NCBI RefSeq assembly: GCF_019393635.1
Contig: NC_057861.1
Coordinates: 737,378,232 to 737,442,231 of the forward strand
Direction: 5' to 3'
Source of the DNA: Dromiciops gliroides
Taxonomy: Eukaryota > Chordata > Mammalia > Microbiotheria > Microbiotheriidae
DNA length: 64,000 nt
Position numbers and translations under genes: made by a program. Below are positions 9,086 to 20,350 of the stretch, one piece after another. Numbering within the stretch: position 1 is the first letter of the stretch; each line of letters starts with the position of its first letter. The notes beneath the pieces were generated by a model that saw nothing but the letters and a program-made list of their open reading frames with translations, did no database searches and was not told the DNA's origin.

Positions 9086-9525
9086 TTGAAATATATTTGA
9101 CTAACACTAGTCTAAAGGTCTTTCTATTTACATTTCTGAAAGAAATCAGTGGTGCGTCTCCATTTATGCAACCCACTCACTTGAAATCAAGGCACACTCT
9201 TGCACACATGCCAATGAAAAGAAGTTTGCTGATGGCTGTTCTCCCCTGATCCCCACCCCCATTCTTTCACCTTAATCAACAGATGAATAACATTGGTTGG
9301 AGGGACAGTTCCATTTTCAGAAATCAGCTAAGGGACTTAGAGAAAGCTAGTTGATGTTCCAAGTCTCGATTCTTCTCATCTTTGAAATGGGGCCAATATC
9401 ACCTAAGGGACTCCAGTGTAGTATGTGATGGGTGATTTTTCTTTTCCTTTTGGGGGTGGGGTGGGGGAGGGAAAACTATGTGAGAGATGGGAACCAAAAT
9501 TTCTTTGTTACACGGGACTCCCTGT
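9086..9525. other. Unique sequence, no gene
   Basis: No repeat family and no convincing coding frame recognised; includes a G-rich patch at 9450-9475. Confidence 0.35.
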
Positions 9526-9529
9526 TGGG

Positions 9530-9712
9530 AAATTCCCTCCACTGACACAAACTGACCATCCCTCTGTCATTAGTTGCCTAGGGCACTGAGAAGTGAAGGG
9601 ACTCAACTAGGATCACAGGACTAACATGCAAGTAGGCATTAGAAGTAGCACCTGGACCCCATATTTTCTGACTCCAAGGTTAGACTTCTGTTCACTGCAC
9701 CTGCTGCCTCTC
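9530..9712 (-). repeat. THER1/MIR-type SINE, old
   Basis: Diverged reverse-orientation copy: AAGGGACTCAACTAGGATCA, then TTCTGACTCCAAGG, then a CTGCACC end. Confidence 0.5.
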
Positions 9713-9945
9713 GTCTTCAGTTGAGGGTGGGGTGTCACTTAACCCCAATTGCCTCAGACTGCAGGGCCATTTCCAGTAGTGCTGATGTATATCTTTCCAC
9801 TGGACCCAGATGGCTCTGGAGGAGAGAGTGAGCTTGGTGACCTTGCACAGCTCTCCCTCACTTAAATCCAATTCACTGCAAGTCACGGCATCACCCCGAT
9901 GTCATGGTCCTCTTTGAGAACGAAGGACAAACAACAACAAGATGT
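9713..9945 (+). repeat. Marsupial SINE 3' half with (ACAACA) tail
   Basis: Contains CACTTAACCCCAATTGCCTC, then a unique 3' segment (GGACCCAGATGGCTCTGGAG and TGTCATGGTCCTCTTTGAGA), and ends in ACAAACAACAACAAG. The same composite tail recurs across marsupial genomes; I do not have a firm family name. Confidence 0.65.
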
Positions 9946-10393
9946 AATTAAAGGGGCCAAATAAACATGCCAAATCAAAACAGAAGCTGTACTGTAGCTC
10001 TCTTCCTCACCTTTGACATCTTCAAATGACTGCACATCATGGCAAAAGAGTCTTTCTGATTAAAAAGGAAGGAACTGTATTTTTCCATTCCCAGATCTTT
10101 ATTTTACTAGTGCCATCCTGATAGTATTTTACCCAGAGTTTTTCCTTCCCTCAATCCTCTTCCTTTCCCTTTCCTCCTTCTATTCCTTCTCCTCCCACTC
10201 CATTTCCCCTCCCCCATTTCTCTTGCAGAAGACCCTACTAAGCCCCATCAGTCCCCAAGTGGGCATGCCTATCTTCCCTTCCACTTTTTTTTCATGTTCT
10301 CAAGGATCAGGCTCTTGTTCAAAAGAAATCAGTGTCTCCATTCCACCAATGGGTAAAGAAAAATGCCTCTGTGAAAATATGAGACTTTTGTTT

Positions 10394-10591
10394 AAAAACT
10401 GAGACTTGTTGGGGCAGCTAGGTGGCAAAGTAGATAAAGCACCGGACCTGGATTCAGGAGGACCTGAGTTCAAATCCGACCTCAGACACTTGACATTTAC
10501 TAGCTGTGTGACCCTGGGCAAGTCACTTAACCCCCATTGCCCCACAAAGAAAAAAACAAACCAAACAAACAAACAAAAAACTGAGACTTGT
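10394..10591 (+). mobile_element. Young marsupial tRNA-derived SINE with perfect target-site duplication
   Basis: The head GGGGCAGCTAGGTGGC and the B-box-like GAGTTCAAATCC mark the tRNA-derived pol III promoter. The core has the TGTGACCCTGGGCAAGTCAC word, and the tail is A-rich with AAAC units. The 16-bp duplication AAAAACTGAGACTTGT flanks it at 10394-10409 and 10576-10591, defining one clean retroposition. Confidence 0.92.
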
Positions 10592-11100
10592 AAGAAAATG
10601 AGACATTAACAAATAAATCTTTGAAGAAACTCAGAAAATTGAGACCAACCTCATTCATTGAACTGATCCAGCTCTCTTACTGCAATACTCAAAATCCTCA
10701 AAAGACAATTAGGCTTCACTAGTCCAAGAATCTATAAACTTAGAATCTGTTTGGCCCCTTCTTCCACTGATGCGAATGGCCTCTCCTCTGAGCCTTAGGA
10801 AATGGCATCCTGAGTTTCAGTGGTCAAAATAACTGGTTCCGTAGCGGCCAGCTTTCTGGTGATAAGCATTTCTCCACTTAGCTAAGATGGACATGGACAA
10901 TTGGCCTGAAGCCTTGGATCACCCACATCCCTCTGGGAGGCATTGGAACAGGACTTCAGGAGTGGATATTTGAGCTCTTCTTGATAAAGGAGGCTTTAAG
11001 TTCCAAGGTTACTTCTTTAAGAATCTGCCATTTTGTTGGTATGATGAATTATTCCCTTCATCGATACAGATGGCCATTTTTCTATAATCTAGCACATTCT
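10592..11100. other. Unique sequence, no gene
   Basis: No recognisable repeat or exon; base composition is ordinary. Confidence 0.35.
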
Positions 11101-11104
11101 AAGA

Positions 11105-11275
11105 TCATGGATTAAGAACTTGAAGGTAACTCAGAGGCCATTGAGTCGACCCCCCTCATTTTATACAATCAATCATTTACAGGGGGCTGAGTGACTTGTC
11201 CAAGGTAACAAAAGGTATTAAACGTCAGAGGTGGGGTTTGAATATAGGTCTTCTGACTCCAAGGCCAATTCTAGG
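11105..11275 (-). repeat. THER1-type SINE fragment
   Basis: Reverse-orientation words: CCCCCCTCATTTTATACAAT, TGACTTGTCCAAGGTAACA and TTCTGACTCCAAGG. Confidence 0.65.
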
Positions 11276-11277
11276 TG

Positions 11278-11515
11278 GATAGATTGGGGAGTGAATAGAG
11301 CCATGGGCCTGGAGTCCGGAAGACTCAAGTTCAAGTCTGACCTCAGACACTTACTATCTCTGAGACCTTGGGCAAGTCATTTAACCTCAGACTCAGTTAA
11401 CTCAACTGTAAAATGAGGGTAATAAGGAGCATGGGAATCAAATAAAATACTATTTGTAAAGTGCTTTGCACAACCCCTGATACATAGAAAGACTTAACAA
11501 ATGCTTGTTTCCTTT
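11278..11515 (+). repeat. MIR-class SINE with MIR-type tail
   Basis: Reads AGTTCAAGTCTGACCTCAG, then TTGGGCAAGTCATTTAACC, then GTAAAGTGCTTTGCACA in + orientation. It abuts an opposite-oriented SINE on each side. Confidence 0.7.
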
Positions 11516-11680
11516 CTTCTTTTTTGGGGGGGTGGGGTGGGGCAATGAGGATTAAGTGACTTGCCCAGGGTCACACAGCTGGTAAGTGTCAAGTGTCTGA
11601 GGCCCGATTTGAACTCAGGTCCTCCTGAATCCAGGGCCGGTGCTTTATCCACTGTGCCACCTACCTGTCCACTTCTTTTT
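11516..11680 (-). mobile_element. Marsupial tRNA-derived SINE
   Basis: T/G-rich start (the reversed A tail), then AAGTGACTTGCCCAGGGTCA, then TTTGAACTCAGGTCC, then GTGCTTTATCCACTGTGCCA at the head end. Confidence 0.88.
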
Positions 11681-11924
11681 GTGTTATACCAGGCTACCAT
11701 CTTCAAGAGCTACTGTGTCTAAAACAAACAAACAAAAAAATACTCTTCAGTCAACTTGGTGATGATCCTCTCTGAATTTAGGCTTGTCCTAGCAAAATAG
11801 ACCTGGAATTCATGCTAGTCATAAAATTGCAGCTACCTCAGTTTGGGGGGATTTGCCATAATTTATAATTCCCTGGCAGATTTTGCTTCCCAAACCAATA
11901 CTTGTTTTCACACTATTATGAGAT

Positions 11925-12300
11925 ATCAGACTAAGGTCATATATTCAGAGGTATAAGAGATGTTAGCAGTCATCTAGTCTAAATCCCTTGGTTTATACAT
12001 GAGGAAACTGAGGTTCAGAGAGATTAAATGATTTGCTCAAAGTCATACAGCTATCAGGAAAAAAATTATACCTGGAAGGGACCTGGAGTTCAATCCTGGG
12101 GGGGGCACTTTATTGGGTTTGGGGGCTTTTTTGCAGATAAGAAAATGGGGGATCATAGAAAGTAAGTGAAATGTACAAGGTGGTTATAGTTAGTAAGTGT
12201 CAGAGGCAGGCAAGTCACCCTATCTCTAAATTCACTAGATCATCCTCCTAAGAATGTAGCAGAGAGAATTCAAATGCAGGTCCACTGAGTCTAAATGGTA
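11925..12300 (-). repeat. Two adjacent THER1/MIR-type fragments
   Basis: ATGAGGAAACTGAGGTTCAG and CTCAAAGTCATACAGCTA occur in the first fragment. A more diverged copy follows at about 12110-12300. Confidence 0.55.
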
Positions 12301-12429
12301 GAATTTTGTTTTGACTTTTTAAAACTAAGTTTTCATAGATCAGTGTGAATTTATTCTTTATTTATTGCCTGCATTTTAAATTATTTCTATTATTATATTT
12401 TGTATTATTGTATTGATGCCAACGACATG

Positions 12430-12640
12430 GAATCATACATTTTTAACTGGAAAGGACCTTAGAGCCCATCTAGTATAACCCCTTCCTTTTATAGAAAAGG
12501 AAATGGATTCCCATTGAGGCCAAGTAACTTGTCTACATTCCCACAGACAGTAGGGAGCAAAACTGGAATTTGAATCCAAGTCCCTCGCCTCAAAATCTGG
12601 AATTGTTTCCAATATAACATATTGCTCAATATTTTGTTGT
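12430..12640 (-). repeat. THER1/MIR-type SINE
   Basis: GGAAAGGACCTTAGAGCCCA, then a GAAATGGATTCCCATTGAGG-like region, then AATTTGAATCCAAGTCCC in reverse orientation. Confidence 0.6.
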
Positions 12641-12679
12641 CTTTTTCCAATCTTGCCTAGAAGCATGGTCGGGTTTTAT

Positions 12680-13480
12680 CTTTAAAAGCTGTAACACCTT
12701 TAAAAGGAGCAGCAACTCAGCAAGCAAAATTTTGCAAAGGTCAGGCATCATGGCAGGCCCCTATTGATGAGAAAGCCATCCCTCCCTGTGGCCCCCAAGG
12801 GGTTAAATATATATTAGTTGCCATCCAAATGAAATGCTTAGGGAAGCCCATTTCGGAGAATTGATGGAGCATGACCAAACAAGGGAAATTAAGTTAGTCC
12901 CTAGGCATCCCCATGGGTCAGAAGGTTAATCCATCCAATACCCCTGGCAGCTGAGCTGCACTGCCCCCATGTGGTCGAATCAGCAGTGGCATGTCTAACA
13001 TTCCTTTTATTACCCTGGAAATGAGGTGGCAGTTTGATTGTAAGGAAGTTCCTGGAATGAATCAACCTGAATCTGATGAAATAAATTTATAATCCTTTAG
13101 GGGGATCGATTCCTTTTTCTGTCTGTTATAGACCAAGTTCTCAGGAGAGGGTTTCCCAGGTGGGAAACACAAACAAGATTGACACCTGAGGAAGCCTACC
13201 TGCCATGGCCATCTACACTGATGGGAATGTCATCCCCCTATGCTGGGTTGCATCGTCATTGATCAAAGTCACAAATTTTATAGAAAGAGATGTTGCTGCC
13301 ATGTTTTAAAGCGTTAGGTTTTCTAGCCAAGTCTCCAGATGGGATCATAAAAGCAACACATCCTATGACTTAAATGTGGCTGCTTAACAGTTATATTGGG
13401 TAGGCCATATTTCCTACAAGGAGGTGGTTGCTTGCCTTAGGAACTTGAGACTCTTAACAGACTTCTGGGTGAGAGCGTTC
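12680..13480. promoter_or_regulatory. Repeat-free island, candidate distal conserved element
   Basis: About 800 bases without interspersed repeats in a SINE-dense region. AT-rich words such as TTGATTGTAAGG, GAATGAATCAACC and ATAAATTTATAATCC occur at 13030-13100. No coding exon structure was seen. Regulatory function is inference from repeat exclusion only. Confidence 0.25.
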
Positions 13481-13564
13481 CTGGATCTCACCCACTTCTT
13501 CTCTTTCAGCCTAACCACGAGGAAACCCTCCTCTCTGTATGGTCTGATCAGGATTCTATTCTAC

Positions 13565-13735
13565 ATCCCTGGCAGCATGGTGGACAGGGCATTGGACTTT
13601 CGATCATCCAGGAGCCAATGGTTCAAATCCCACCTCTGTCAGACGCTACCTAGCTGTTGGATCCTGAGCAGCTTCGTCATTGGACTCAATGGCAACTCTA
13701 AATGTGGGATCCTTTCATCTAATTCATAAGACATC
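13565..13735 (+). repeat. tRNA-derived SINE, diverged
   Basis: Head-like GGCAGCATGGTGGACAGGGC followed by the B-box-like GGTTCAAATCCC and a decayed core. Confidence 0.6.
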
Positions 13736-13737
13736 AT

Positions 13738-14000
13738 CATCATCATACCTAACATTTATGCGTGCCTACTATGTGTCAGGCACTGGACCAAGTACTCGAC
13801 AATGACTTATTTCATTTGATCCTCACAACAACAATAGGAAGTAGGCACAATGATTATCCCCATTTTACACAGAGCAAATTGGGCCAAACAGGGCTTAAAT
13901 GACTTTCCAGGATCACAAAGGCAATAAGTGTCTATGTCTGGATCTCAGTCCAGGTGTTCCGGACTCCAGGCCCTGTGTTTACTTTACCACCTAGCTGTCC
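13738..14000 (-). repeat. THER1-type SINE, near full length
   Basis: CTACTATGTGTCAGGCACTG, CATTTGATCCTCACAACA and CCCCATTTTACACAGAGC precede ACCACCTAGCTGTCC at the reversed head. Confidence 0.75.
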
Positions 14001-14029
14001 TCATCAGGCCACTAAGGAATGTCTCATTC

Positions 14030-14565
14030 ATTCATTCATCAAGAATTTATTAAACACCAATAACATGCCAGGAATTGTGAAGGGTGCTGGGGATAGAAAG
14101 ACAAAAGGCAGCCCCTGCCCTCAAGGAACTCACATTCCATCAGGGGAAACATGTCATTGAAAACAAAACCTATACCCAGTTATTTCTGGGCACACAAGCA
14201 AACAGGGTAGGAATGGAGAAGAGAATCAAGGAAAGATTCCTGTAGAATGTAGCACTTTACTTTGAAGGAAACTGGGGATTCTGGGAGGGGGTGGTGGGGA
14301 GCGAGTATATTCCAGGCCTGGGGGACAGCCAGTGCAAAGGTTCCAAGATGGAATGTGGGGAACACCAGGTCCTCCAGTCTAGCCGGAACACAGAATGCAC
14401 GAAGGGGAGCAATATGCAGTAAGCCTGGAAAGGTAAGTTGGAGCCAGATTGTGAAGGGTTTTCAATGCCAAATAGAGGAATTTGTATTTTATCTTAAAGG
14501 CAATGGGAGTCACTGGAGTTCTCTGACACCCCGGAACCATTCGCAAACATAAGTTACATATATTT
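14030..14565 (+). repeat. L2/CR1-like LINE-derived repeat of marsupials
   Basis: Begins with a TTCATTCATTCAT / TTATTAAACACC start and CCCTGCCCTCAAGGAACTCA. It continues through TATTCCAGGCCTGGGGGACA to TTTTCAATGCCAAATAGAGG and GGGAGTCACTGGAG. The same word order recurs at 45.75-46.2 kb. Confidence 0.6.
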
Positions 14566-15240
14566 TTAAACCTTCTCAAAATAGTTCCGAGCATTAGGAT
14601 TCTGAAGTTCCATAGAGTTTGGATTGCTGTTCTTTCAAATGTCAGTGGAACTAAGTGTTCTTATTTCCACCTGAGTAATTTCTCCTGGTGTAAAATCATC
14701 TTTCAAGCAGACCTTGATCACTGACTGCTAGAGCCAGAAGGACTCTTAGAGATATCTTGCTTCATCTTTCACTCCAGGAGCTGAGGTCAAGACAAAAAAG
14801 TGAAATGCTCAATCAATCAATAAGCACTGACCCTGCTTAGTAAGGAAATGCCTTATGGGTTTCCATGGATTTAGATGTTCTTGAAATTCTGAAAACATAG
14901 CACCCTTCTCTAGATAGAGACATGGGAAACTATGGATGTGCCATGTCACATATACTGTTAGAGACAATCAATTCATCGGTTGGATTTTGCTCAGTTTTCC
15001 TTCTTAACAAAGAATGACTCAATAGGGGATACGCTGGGAAATGATTCTTTTGGGGGAAATGGAAAAATTGAAGTTATTAATTGAGAAAAATTAAAATACC
15101 AAATCCCATGGTCTATCTCAAAACTTAACAAATATTTAAAGTATTGATTTGTACTGTAAATTGGGCTAAAAATGCCACTGCATGGGTACTGACTTATTTC
15201 TATTTTTATAAATACCTTTTGTAGTTCTATCAAATCAGTT
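14566..15240. other. Mostly unique sequence
   Basis: A short MIR-like fragment lies at 14700-14790; otherwise no gene or repeat was recognised. Confidence 0.35.
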
Positions 15241-15244
15241 TCCA

Positions 15245-15345
15245 AACTATATATGTATATACATATATCTATATGCATATATGTCTACACACATATATAC
15301 ATGTATGGACACATGTCTAAATACATATATGTATCTACTCCTTCC
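15245..15345. repeat. TA/CA/TG-rich microsatellite
   Basis: Imperfect alternating purine-pyrimidine (TATATG, ACATAT, ACACAC) for about 100 nt. Confidence 0.8.
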
Positions 15346-16320
15346 TACTGAAATCTCCTGAAACATTGAGGGGGAAAACAGTTAAATAAAACAAAAAGAC
15401 TCTATGAATGGTTCTGAAAGTGTATTCGGCTTTTCGAACCTGTAGTCCCCCATGTCTCAACCCAGAACAGGGTGATATGTTTCTTCGTGTCTTATTTGGG
15501 GCCAGGATCAATCCTTGCAATTAATCAAAATTCAGCTGCCTTTCACAGTTGTTTTCACTTGCAAGTGAACCGATTTAGACAAACCCTATCTTCCACTTGT
15601 CTAGGGCTCAGGGGATTTTAATAACCTAGTGCAACAATAGCAATACAGAGGGTCACTGGATTTTTTTCCCCTTAGAAAGATATGTCATTTCATTATTCCT
15701 TCATAGTACTCCTGTGATGTGGGAGCAAATCACCAACTATATTTTACTGAAAAGGACCCCAGGAATATAATTGCTCAAAGCCATGCCATGAAACAGCAGG
15801 AAGACTACTTTTAATTCTGAGGCAGCCAGAGCTTCATCCTCCAGATTTGAGCTTGTGGATTGTTGAGGGGTTTTTCCCCCTCCTGTCTCCAAATCTCCAC
15901 CCCTGGTGTAGTATTCAGGCAAGGCCTAGGGGTGATGGAGATGAAGCCAATTAAACATCTGCCAGGACAACATTTTTCTTTCCAGAAACCTGTTGTGATG
16001 CCCCCTGGTGCCCTAGAATACTCAGGGATACAGATTTCAAACCTGGGTCAGACTTGGATGGCACAGGCCCAAGTGAAGCTGTATAAACACTACGACTGGA
16101 GACAGAACGGCCCAGTCCATTTTGACAAAGGCGCAAAATTCACAAGAAAAAAAAAAATAAGAGATGACCAGCAATATCTAAAGTGGTTGTTGCTCTCTGA
16201 AAATTCTTTTTTCTTATGAGTGACCCTTTAAAAAATGTCCCAGTGCCCAGAAATTTTTCTTTATTTGTTTTAAGCCCAGATTTATGATTTTATAAATGCA
16301 GGGATAGCCCCTCCACTAAT
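15346..16320. other. Unique sequence with one old MIR-like patch
   Basis: 15690-15810 resembles a reversed MIR (AGTACTCCTGTGATGTGGGA, then TACTGAAAAGGACC). Open frames here have no domain or splice support. Confidence 0.35.
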
Positions 16321-16511
16321 ACAAATCTGAGGATCGGGTCAGCTAGGTGGCGCAGTGGATAGAGCACCGGCCCTGGAGTCAGGAGTACCTGGGTTCAAAT
16401 CCGGCCTCAGACACTTAACACTGACTGGCTGTGTGACCCTGGGCAAGTCACTTAACCCCAATTGCCTCACTAAAAAAACCAAAAAAAACAAAAAAAACAA
16501 ATCTGAGGATC
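16321..16511 (+). mobile_element. Young marsupial tRNA-derived SINE with perfect target-site duplication
   Basis: GTCAGCTAGGTGGCGCAGTG head, GGGTTCAAATCCGG B box, and an AAAAAAACC/AAAC tail. The 15-bp duplication ACAAATCTGAGGATC is at 16321-16335 and 16497-16511. Confidence 0.92.
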
Positions 16512-16900
16512 ACGGATTTAGAACGGGAAGGAACCTCGGATGTGGAGTCCACATTTTTCATTTTATAGGTGAGGAAATGGAGGCATAAACAAGTTAAGTG
16601 ATTTGCTGAGGGCCATACAAGCTAAGAAGTGTCTGAGGTGGGATCTGAACTCAGGTTTTATGACTCCAAGTCCAGTACCCTGTCTACTAGAATATGCTAC
16701 TTCTCAGGATCACAGAATTAGAGATGGAATGAGACCTTAGGAGTCCCCTAATCTCACTTGACAGATAAGGACCTGAGACCCAGGTCAAGTCACTTGTCCA
16801 AGGACACAAATATAATAGGACTGAAAAAGAGGATTTGAACACAGGTTCTCTGACTCCATATTTATCACTCTTTTCATCTCTATCATGTTGCTAGGGCAAC
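16512..16900 (-). repeat. Two THER1/MIR-type SINE fragments
   Basis: One copy at about 16530-16700 (GTGAGGAAATGGAGGC, then GATCTGAACTCAGG) and one at about 16705-16890 (GACAGATAAGGACCTGAGAC, then ATTTGAACACAGGTTC). Confidence 0.65.
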
Positions 16901-16919
16901 TTTTATATTCTTAGAGAGA

Positions 16920-17165
16920 TGCCTGGTTTTGTTATTGTAGTTGTTCAGGTGTTTCAATCATGTCCAACTCTTCATGACCCGACTTGGGGTTTTCTTGGCA
17001 GAGATACTGCAGTCATTTGCCATTTCCTTCTTCAGCTCATTTTACAGATGAGGAAACCGAGGCAAACAGGGTGAAGCGACTTGCCCGGGGTCACAGAGCT
17101 GGTAAGTATCTGAAGCTAAATTTGACCTCAGGTCTTCTTGATTCCACCTGGCTGCCTGGTTTATT
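16920..17165 (-). repeat. Long marsupial SINE (WALLSI-like)
   Basis: Reversed unique 3' part (TTGTTCAGGTGTTTCAATCA, TTGGGGTTTTCTTGGCAGAG, ATTTGCCATTTCCTTCTTCA) joined to the ordinary SINE core. The family name is from memory. Confidence 0.7.
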
Positions 17166-17930
17166 GAGAGGCTAAATACAGTAACTGGTCATATAACCAG
17201 TATGTGTCAGAGGTGGGTCTTAAATATGGGCCTCCTGGACCCCAAGGCTAGTCTTCCAGCCATGGCATCAGCAATGACACTGATGTAATATAAAGTGAAG
17301 GATAAGATTTATAGCCAAATGGTCAGCCCTTTTTTTCCCCTCAGGAGGTGGGGCAGGGAAGACAGGAAGAACAGAACGCATCCATTGGTACAAGATATGA
17401 AGCATCTGGGGCTGAAACTTCTGGTCTGAAATAGGATGCGTTTTTTGATGTTGGGTTTCATTTTTTAAATGAGAACCTCTTGCTCATGTTGGGTGCTCAG
17501 TGAATATCTGATGAACTAAAACCTATAAAGGTGGTGTCACAGCATTTAGTAAGTTGCTGCAAAGAAATATTGGGCTGCTAATAAAAATGGAATAATGTGT
17601 AGAAAACAATTCTAGCCTCCTCCTTAGTGGGTTCTTTAAGCACACACTTATAGGATGAAAGGTCTGGAGCTAAAGCACTAGTCCAACCTCCTTATATTAC
17701 AAAGGAAGTTAACTGAGACCCTGAAAAATGAAATGACTTGGTCAAAGTCTTCCAGGTAGAGATTAAATGGTAGAACTAGAATTAGAAACCAGGTCCTCCG
17801 AGTACTAGAAACATCCCAATTTCTGTTTAGATCATAGGAAATCAAAATCTTTGGATGTCACAAGCCTATGGTTTATCCTTGGGGGTAAAAGAGGAAGGCA
17901 TTTGTAGAAATACAAAATGCCACTACTCAT
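17166..17930. other. Mostly unique sequence, MIR fragment at 17640-17810
   Basis: The MIR-like patch has a TTAACTGAGACCCTGAAAAA stretch and AATTAGAAACCAGGTCCTCC. Nothing coding was recognised. Confidence 0.4.
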
Positions 17931-17934
17931 ATCT

Positions 17935-18062
17935 ATTATAATTGAAATGGAATGTAAGCTCATTGAGGGCTTCATTGTTTTCATACTGCTAGCATTTAGC
18001 AATCTGCCTAGCCCATAGAAGGCATGGAATAAATGCTTATTGATTGATTAATTGATGAAGAA
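17935..18062 (+). repeat. L2 LINE 3' end
   Basis: GTAAGCTCATTGAGGGCTTC, a CTAGCATTTAGCAATCTGCC stretch, then GGAATAAATGCTTATTGATT: the usual L2 terminal wording. Confidence 0.75.
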
Positions 18063-18117
18063 AATGGGAGCCTCATTAAGCCCTTTACCAAGTCCCTATA
18101 TCCCAAATCCTCTCTAT

Positions 18118-18331
18118 CAGTGGTTCTCAAACTTTTTGGACTCAGGACCCCTTTTCCACTCTTAAAAATTACTGATGATCCCAAAGAGCTTTTGTTCCTG
18201 TAGGTTATTTCTATGAGTAGTTACTATAAGAGGAAGTAAAGTCTTTGGTATTATTATGAAAATAGTTTTAACCTTGTCACCCTCTGAAAGGGACCCCTAG
18301 ACCCTTCCAGACCACACTTTGAGAACTGCTG
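18118..18331. mobile_element. hAT-type non-autonomous DNA transposon
   Basis: 214 bp. The left end CAGTGGTTCTCAAACTTTTT and the reverse complement of the right end (CAGCAGTTCTCAAAGTG) form terminal inverted repeats of Charlie/MER type. The interior keeps CCCAAAGAGCTTTTGTTC. The flanking 8-mers match only in part, so it is an old insertion. Confidence 0.75.
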
Positions 18332-20155
18332 CTCTTCAGCATACAGAAAATCTCCTGGTCTAAATGACATAGAAAGATTCTCCTATAAGGACCCTCTTGC
18401 TGCTATCATGGAATGAACACATTATCTCTCAAACTGAGGAGCTGAAACTTAGATAGCAAGGATGTATTTCCTTTAGCTTCTCTGATCCAAATGTAATCAC
18501 AAACTCTCTGATCCTACCATGAGGTTCCTTATGGGAGCAACTTCCTTTCTCAGAGGAGGCAGACACATTATTCATTTGACCTAGAAAAGATCTATCGACA
18601 ATGAAGCACTTCGTCTAAGGTAAGGAAGCCAGAAGCCTAAATAACTTCTGGTTGTTTCCAGACTTAAATTTGTCCATAGAAGTGAAGCATTGTGACTCTG
18701 GGGTATCAAGCTTTCTCCTCTTTTGAGAGTGGCATAGTCTTTATGTCTTCCAATGGAAGGATCTCTCTGTCTTCTCTCTTTTCTGAGTAACTGTAAATCA
18801 TTCCAAGAGTGGCCCTGTTTCATGGAGCTTTGATCCTACACATTTCTAGTCCAGAAGGAAAAAAGAAAAAAAGGAAAAGCAACAAAAAGGTGGAAAATCA
18901 GGAAGGGGCTAGAAATCTTGCTATATGTTTTCTTAATTGGTGTGTCTATTTGCAATCCAACATGACCCAAAATTCATTGAGCATCTAGTGTTCTAGGCAC
19001 TGGGGACATAGGACAAAGTGAAAAACAAAAACAAAACTAATGCCCTCCTTCAAGATGCTTTCTTGATAACTGTGATAACTACTGTGATAACTATCAAGAG
19101 TGATGTGCCAGTGGAAACTCATTTACCCAGAATACAAAGAATCAGCCAGCATAGTCCTTAGCCTAAAAGAGTTCATAATGGCACAAGTCAAGTGCTTTTT
19201 CTGAATTGCTCCTTTTCCTTATCTTCTTCCTCTTTTTTTTTTATTTAAAGCATATCCTTTAGGTCTGGAGATATTTTTTCTTTTGGGATCTGTTTGAAAA
19301 TGTGATCCTATTATTGCATTATATCTGAAAATATCTCTATAACTTTGACTGTGCAATCGCTCTCTCTTTTAGGTGTGTGAACAGACAAATACCCAGAGAA
19401 CTCAAGCCCCCAAAACATTTCATCTCAACTATCCAGAAAATGGGTGCAAAAGTGAAGGAGAACAGGAGAGCAGAGATTTTCTAGAACTCTAGATGATGAC
19501 CTAAATTCCCTACCAATATTTTGCAAGCCTTTCTTGTGACCCATGAAAAACATTTAAATTTTACATCTGTACTTCTACGTACAAGCAGATTAACTCTCTA
19601 TTAACATTCAGTTCAAATTCTGAAAAAAAAGTCAACCTTCATTTCTCAATAAATTCTACCTTGGGTCAAATTCATTTTAAATCCACTCTAGAATGTTCTT
19701 CAATTCAGTAACATTTAAACTTGTTTTTTCAGAAAAGAATAGGAAAGAAAAGAACCTCTCTGCTTCTCCATGACGTTTATAATTGATTATCTAATTTAAA
19801 ACATGTAGATTCCACAGCAATAGTCACTATGGAAATAGTAACATATAGGACTCAATTCTAATTCAAGACACAGTGTATATAGTTGAGTGGTGAAGATTTC
19901 CCAGCATGTTTTGGAAAATCTGCTACAGTTTACAAAGGCAGAGGCAATTTGGTGAGTTTTAAAGAAATGAGACCTCTGTGGATCGGCCTGAAATTAAATT
20001 CACTATTGAGATTTTTGAAAGATGCAGTATACAGTAGTCTTTCCTTTTCATTTTCTAGTATTTTGTATTCCAAGTGATCAGGGTTCATTTAGTTGTGTTT
20101 TTAGGATAGAAACATCATTAATTTAACAAAAGAATCCAAGATAAGCAACATTATC
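18332..20155. other. AT-rich unique sequence
   Basis: One L2/CR1-like fragment at 18950-19060 (CATTGAGCATCTAGTGTTCT, then GGCACTGGGGACATAGGACA). Several TTTAAAT/ATTTAAA words occur; no exon structure was recognised. Confidence 0.35.
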
Positions 20156-20159
20156 AGGT

Positions 20160-20350
20160 ATTTATTTCTTTTTTTAAAATAATATTGTTTCTTTCCAATA
20201 GAATGTAAAAACAATTTTTAACATTTTTAAAATTTTGAGTTCCAAATTCTCTCCATCCCTCTCTCCCTTCCCCCTTCCGTGGAACAGTAAGTGATTTGAT
20301 ATAGGTTATACATGTGCAATCAGAGGCATTTCTTTCTAATGCTTCTTTGT
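20160..20350 (-). repeat. L1 3'UTR fragment
   Basis: Reverse complement of the marsupial L1 3' end: GAGTTCCAAATTCTCTCCAT, CCCTCTCTCCCTTCCCCCTT, then TTTGATATAGGTTATACATG. Compare the + oriented copies at 43.0 and 49.1 kb. Confidence 0.8.

Noticed and set aside
10411..10500. tRNA-like heads with A and B boxes (also at 16337, 22864, 55616 and others)
   Set aside because: They are the tRNA-derived 5' parts of SINEs, flanked by target duplications and A tails; not tRNA genes.
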